A program made the position numbers and the translations under genes. A stretch of 64,000 nt of DNA from Pseudochrobactrum asaccharolyticum (GTDB lineage Bacteria > Pseudomonadota > Alphaproteobacteria > Rhizobiales > Rhizobiaceae): NCBI RefSeq assembly GCF_003314995.1, contig NZ_QNRH01000003.1, forward strand, positions 320,553 through 384,552, given 5' to 3'. Position 1 is the stretch's first letter; each line of letters starts with the position of its first letter. Below are positions 61,889-64,000 of the stretch, one piece after another. The notes under the pieces are model-generated. The model did not search any database and was not told the DNA's origin. It saw only the letters and a list, made by a program, of their open reading frames with translations.

Positions 61889-63193
61889 ATGACTATGCAG
61901 GCAAAACGAACTGTGAAAACGCTCTTTGCAACATCTGCAATACTGGCGGTGCTGGGCGGTTGGGGAACAGCCCATGCTGAACAGGTTGAAATCAGTTTTT
62001 ATTATCCGGTGGCGATCGGCGGGCCGGTAACAAAAATCGTGGATGATCTGATCACTCGTTTTGAAGGGCAAAATCCGGAGATCAAGGTCAAGCCGATTTA
62101 TTCCGGCACCTACCCTGAAACACTGAGCAAGTCGCTCACAGCCTTCAAGTCCGGTCAAGCGCCGGAAGTGGCGGTGATGCTCTCGACAGATATGTTTACG
62201 CTGATCGAAGAAGACGCCATTATTCCATATGAAGATCTGGCAAAAACCGATGATGACAAAGCATGGCTTGCAGGTTTTTCGCCGGTTTTCATGATAAACA
62301 GCAAGAGTGAAGATAAAACATGGGGCGTGCCTTTCCAGCGTGGCACCACAGTTTTCTTCTGGAACAAAGATGCTTTCAAGGAAGTTGGACTTGATCCGGA
62401 AAAAGGCCCGCAGGACTGGTCAGAGGTGGTTGATTTTGCAACTAAACTGACCAAACGTTCCGGTAGCGGTAATGTTGAACGCTGGGGCATGCAGGTGCCG
62501 TCATCGCTCACATCTTATTGGCTGTTGCAGGGTTATGTTGCGCAAAACGGCGGCAAGATTGCTGAGCCGGACGGTAAAAAAACCTACTTCAATTCGTCTG
62601 AAGTTGTTGAAGCCATGCAATATTGGGTCGATCTGGCACACAAACACAAAGTAATGAAGCCGGGCGTGATCGAATGGGCGACCAATCCGAAGGATTTCTT
62701 CGAGGGGCGTGCAGCCATGATCACCACCACCAGCGGCAACCTGACCAATGTAAAAAACAATGCGCCTTTCCCGTTCGGCGTGCAGATTTTGCCAAAGAAC
62801 AAGGCCTATGGCGCCCCGACAAGTGGTGGCAATGCTTATATTTTCAATGTTGAAGATGATGCAAAGCAGCAGGCAGCCTTTAAATTTGTAAAATGGCTGT
62901 CTTCGGCAGATCAGGCTGCCGAGTGGAGCATCAAAACCGGCTATATCGCTGCGCGCGATGATGCATGGGAAACCGAAGCGATGAAGAAATATGTTGCCGA
63001 ATTCCCGGGTGCAAAAGTCCCGCATGACCAGATTCAATATATGGTGCCGGAACTTTCAACCTATGAAAATCAGCGGGTTGCCCGTGTGATTGATGACGCG
63101 ATTGAAGCGGCGTTGACCGGCAATAAGAGCGTTGAAAAAGCGCTGGAAGATGCTCAGACCGAAGCCGAGCGCATTCTCAAGCCTTATCAGTAA
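61889..63193 (+). CDS. Periplasmic binding protein of CUT1/UgpB-like importer
   Basis: A 434-residue SBP_bac_1 protein with a signal peptide cleaved near AHAEQVEIS (residue 30-31). It has EISFYYPVAIGGPVTKIVDDLITRFE, GTYPETLSKSLTAFKSGQAPEVAV and AAMITTTSGNLTNVKNN, like UgpB and similar glycerol-phosphate or polyol binding proteins. CTGGAGATAA precedes the ATG. The phosphoesterase and phosphatase in the same regulon suggest a phosphorylated ligand. Confidence 0.9.
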   Translation: MTMQAKRTVKTLFATSAILAVLGGWGTAHAEQVEISFYYPVAIGGPVTKIVDDLITRFEGQNPEIKVKPIYSGTYPETLSKSLTAFKSGQAPEVAVMLSTDMFTLIEEDAIIPYEDLAKTDDDKAWLAGFSPVFMINSKSEDKTWGVPFQRGTTVFFWNKDAFKEVGLDPEKGPQDWSEVVDFATKLTKRSGSGNVERWGMQVPSSLTSYWLLQGYVAQNGGKIAEPDGKKTYFNSSEVVEAMQYWVDLAHKHKVMKPGVIEWATNPKDFFEGRAAMITTTSGNLTNVKNNAPFPFGVQILPKNKAYGAPTSGGNAYIFNVEDDAKQQAAFKFVKWLSSADQAAEWSIKTGYIAARDDAWETEAMKKYVAEFPGAKVPHDQIQYMVPELSTYENQRVARVIDDAIEAALTGNKSVEKALEDAQTEAERILKPYQ

Positions 63194-63208
63194 GTCTTAA
63201 AGTAATTC

Positions 63209-63239
63209 AGCTGTGCATGACGGGAGGTCATGCACAGCT
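63209..63239 (+). other. Hairpin between binding-protein and permease genes
   Basis: AGCTGTGCATGA and TCATGCACAGCT form a perfect 12-bp stem with a 7-nt loop, 16 bp after the binding-protein stop. The T-run is short (CATTCC follows), so it is likely a partial terminator or 3' mRNA-stabilising stem, giving more binding protein than permease. Confidence 0.6.
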
Positions 63240-63316
63240 CATTCCATCAATAAAGTAATGCAGTGCAGCGCGAATAAATTCCGAGCGCACTGATATAAAA
63301 GGCTGGAGGGGCTCGC

Positions 63317-64000
63317 GTGACTCAGGCGAAAAACCAGATAACACCTTGGCTGTTGCTTTTGCCGGCCACAGTTTTGCTGGCAGTGTTTACGCATATTCCT
63401 GCGGTGATGACATTCATCAACAGCTTCTATCAGACGCCGCGCGGCAAGCGTCCGCCGCAATTTGTCGGGACAGATCATTATACAACAATGATCAATGATC
63501 CGGTGTTTTGGGCAGCTCTGAAGAATAATGCGATTTATGCGCTCGGCACCGTGCCTGCCTCGATCGCGCTGGCAATGCTGATGGCGATTATCGTCAACTC
63601 ATCCATTCGCGGTCGCTCGCTGATGCGGATGTCTTTCTTCTTGCCAACCGTCTTGCCGATGATCGCGGTCGCTAATATCTGGCTGTTTTTCTACACGCCG
63701 GGTTATGGCCTGATTGATCAGTTTCTCGGACTGTTCGGCTTTCATGAAACGAACTGGCTGGGCAATCCTGATACTGTGCTTGGCAGCCTGATGGCGCTGG
63801 CAATCTGGAAAGAAGCTGGTTTCTTCATGATTTTTTATCTGGCTGCTTTGCAGCAGATCAGTCCCAGCTTGTCGGAGGCGGCAGCACTGGAGGGCACAGG
63901 GCGTTGGTACTTCTTCCGTCGCGTAACATTTCCGCTGCTGATGCCAACCACATTGTTTGTGCTGATTAATGCGGTGATTAATGCCTTCCGTCTGATTGAT
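63317..64000 (+). CDS. CUT1 ABC importer permease, UgpA-like (3' end outside window)
   Basis: The frame is open for 228 codons to the window edge from a GTG start preceded by GGAGGGG. It begins TQAKNQITPWLLLLPATVLLAVF and shows five membrane segments, with the EAA loop LSEAAALEGTGRWYFFRRVTFPLLMP near residue 195. UgpA-type proteins are about 295 residues, so roughly 65 residues are missing. It forms the channel with a second permease presumably encoded next. Confidence 0.9.
   Translation, partial: MTQAKNQITPWLLLLPATVLLAVFTHIPAVMTFINSFYQTPRGKRPPQFVGTDHYTTMINDPVFWAALKNNAIYALGTVPASIALAMLMAIIVNSSIRGRSLMRMSFFLPTVLPMIAVANIWLFFYTPGYGLIDQFLGLFGFHETNWLGNPDTVLGSLMALAIWKEAGFFMIFYLAALQQISPSLSEAAALEGTGRWYFFRRVTFPLLMPTTLFVLINAVINAFRLID

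Noticed and set aside
1-64000. tRNA genes, rRNA, insertion sequences, prophage genes, CRISPR arrays or replication origins
   Set aside because: None of their sequence signatures was found on either strand; all repeats seen are short intergenic palindromes or operators.

Overview
The window looks like a catabolic, accessory-type stretch of an alphaproteobacterium of the order Hyphomicrobiales, most likely a relative of Brucella/Ochrobactrum/Pseudochrobactrum. The reasons are gene families typical of that group, an intergenic mosaic repeat of the rhizobial type, dense ATGA-coupled operons, and a DXR-II/DRL-type oxidoreductase of the kind known from Brucella abortus. No rRNA, tRNA, insertion sequence, phage gene or CRISPR array was seen. 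Both ends cut genes: a ROK-family protein on the left and an ABC permease on the right.

Region 1 (1-9249, + strand) is a xylose-type sugar locus: ROK regulator tail, xylA, a TIM-barrel isomerase, a Gfo/Idh/MocA dehydrogenase, a three-gene ribose/xylose-class ABC importer and xylB. Region 2 (9564-22399, - strand) is a long operon (TPP enzyme, HyuA, HyuB, PLP aminotransferase, SDR, FAD amine oxidase), then a GcvA-like LysR gene and a polar amino-acid ABC importer. A near-identical dyad operator lies before the six-gene operon and before the importer, so they are probably one regulon for an unidentified nitrogen compound. Region 3 (22591-34375) carries an aldehyde dehydrogenase, a class V aminotransferase, a LuxR-type regulator, a HisJ/OccT-like ABC importer, two inositol-monophosphatase-family phosphatases, and an AraC/B3-4/LysE export trio. 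It is separated by AT-rich spacers. Region 4 (34610-42429) holds a second, paralogous amino-acid importer in the same gene order, an aldo/keto reductase, a LysR regulator and a large dimethylglycine-dehydrogenase-like flavoprotein.

Region 5 (42502-58676) is the most unusual part. A galactitol-type PTS (IIC, IIA, IIB) diverges from a DRL (DXR-like) gene followed by acetoin-dehydrogenase-type E1 alpha, E1 beta and a lipoyl/hydrolase E2. Then come gutM, a glucitol-type PTS (srlA, srlE, srlB), a dedicated HPr-EI fusion and two SorC-family regulators. One 9-bp element (ACAAATGTT) lies upstream of all three transcription units. Together these genes suggest a pathway that would import 2-C-methyl-D-erythritol (or a close polyol) as its phosphate, oxidise and rearrange it to 1-deoxy-D-xylulose 5-phosphate, and cleave that to acetyl-CoA and glyceraldehyde 3-phosphate. 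This is an inference, not a demonstrated function.

Region 6 (57696-64000) has a second SorC regulator, a SurE-type phosphatase, a metallophosphoesterase and an UgpC/UgpB/UgpA-like ABC importer. A bipartite operator, TTGAAC-N20-TTTTGTACA, occurs in both of its divergent promoter regions, which points to a small regulon for a phosphorylated compound.
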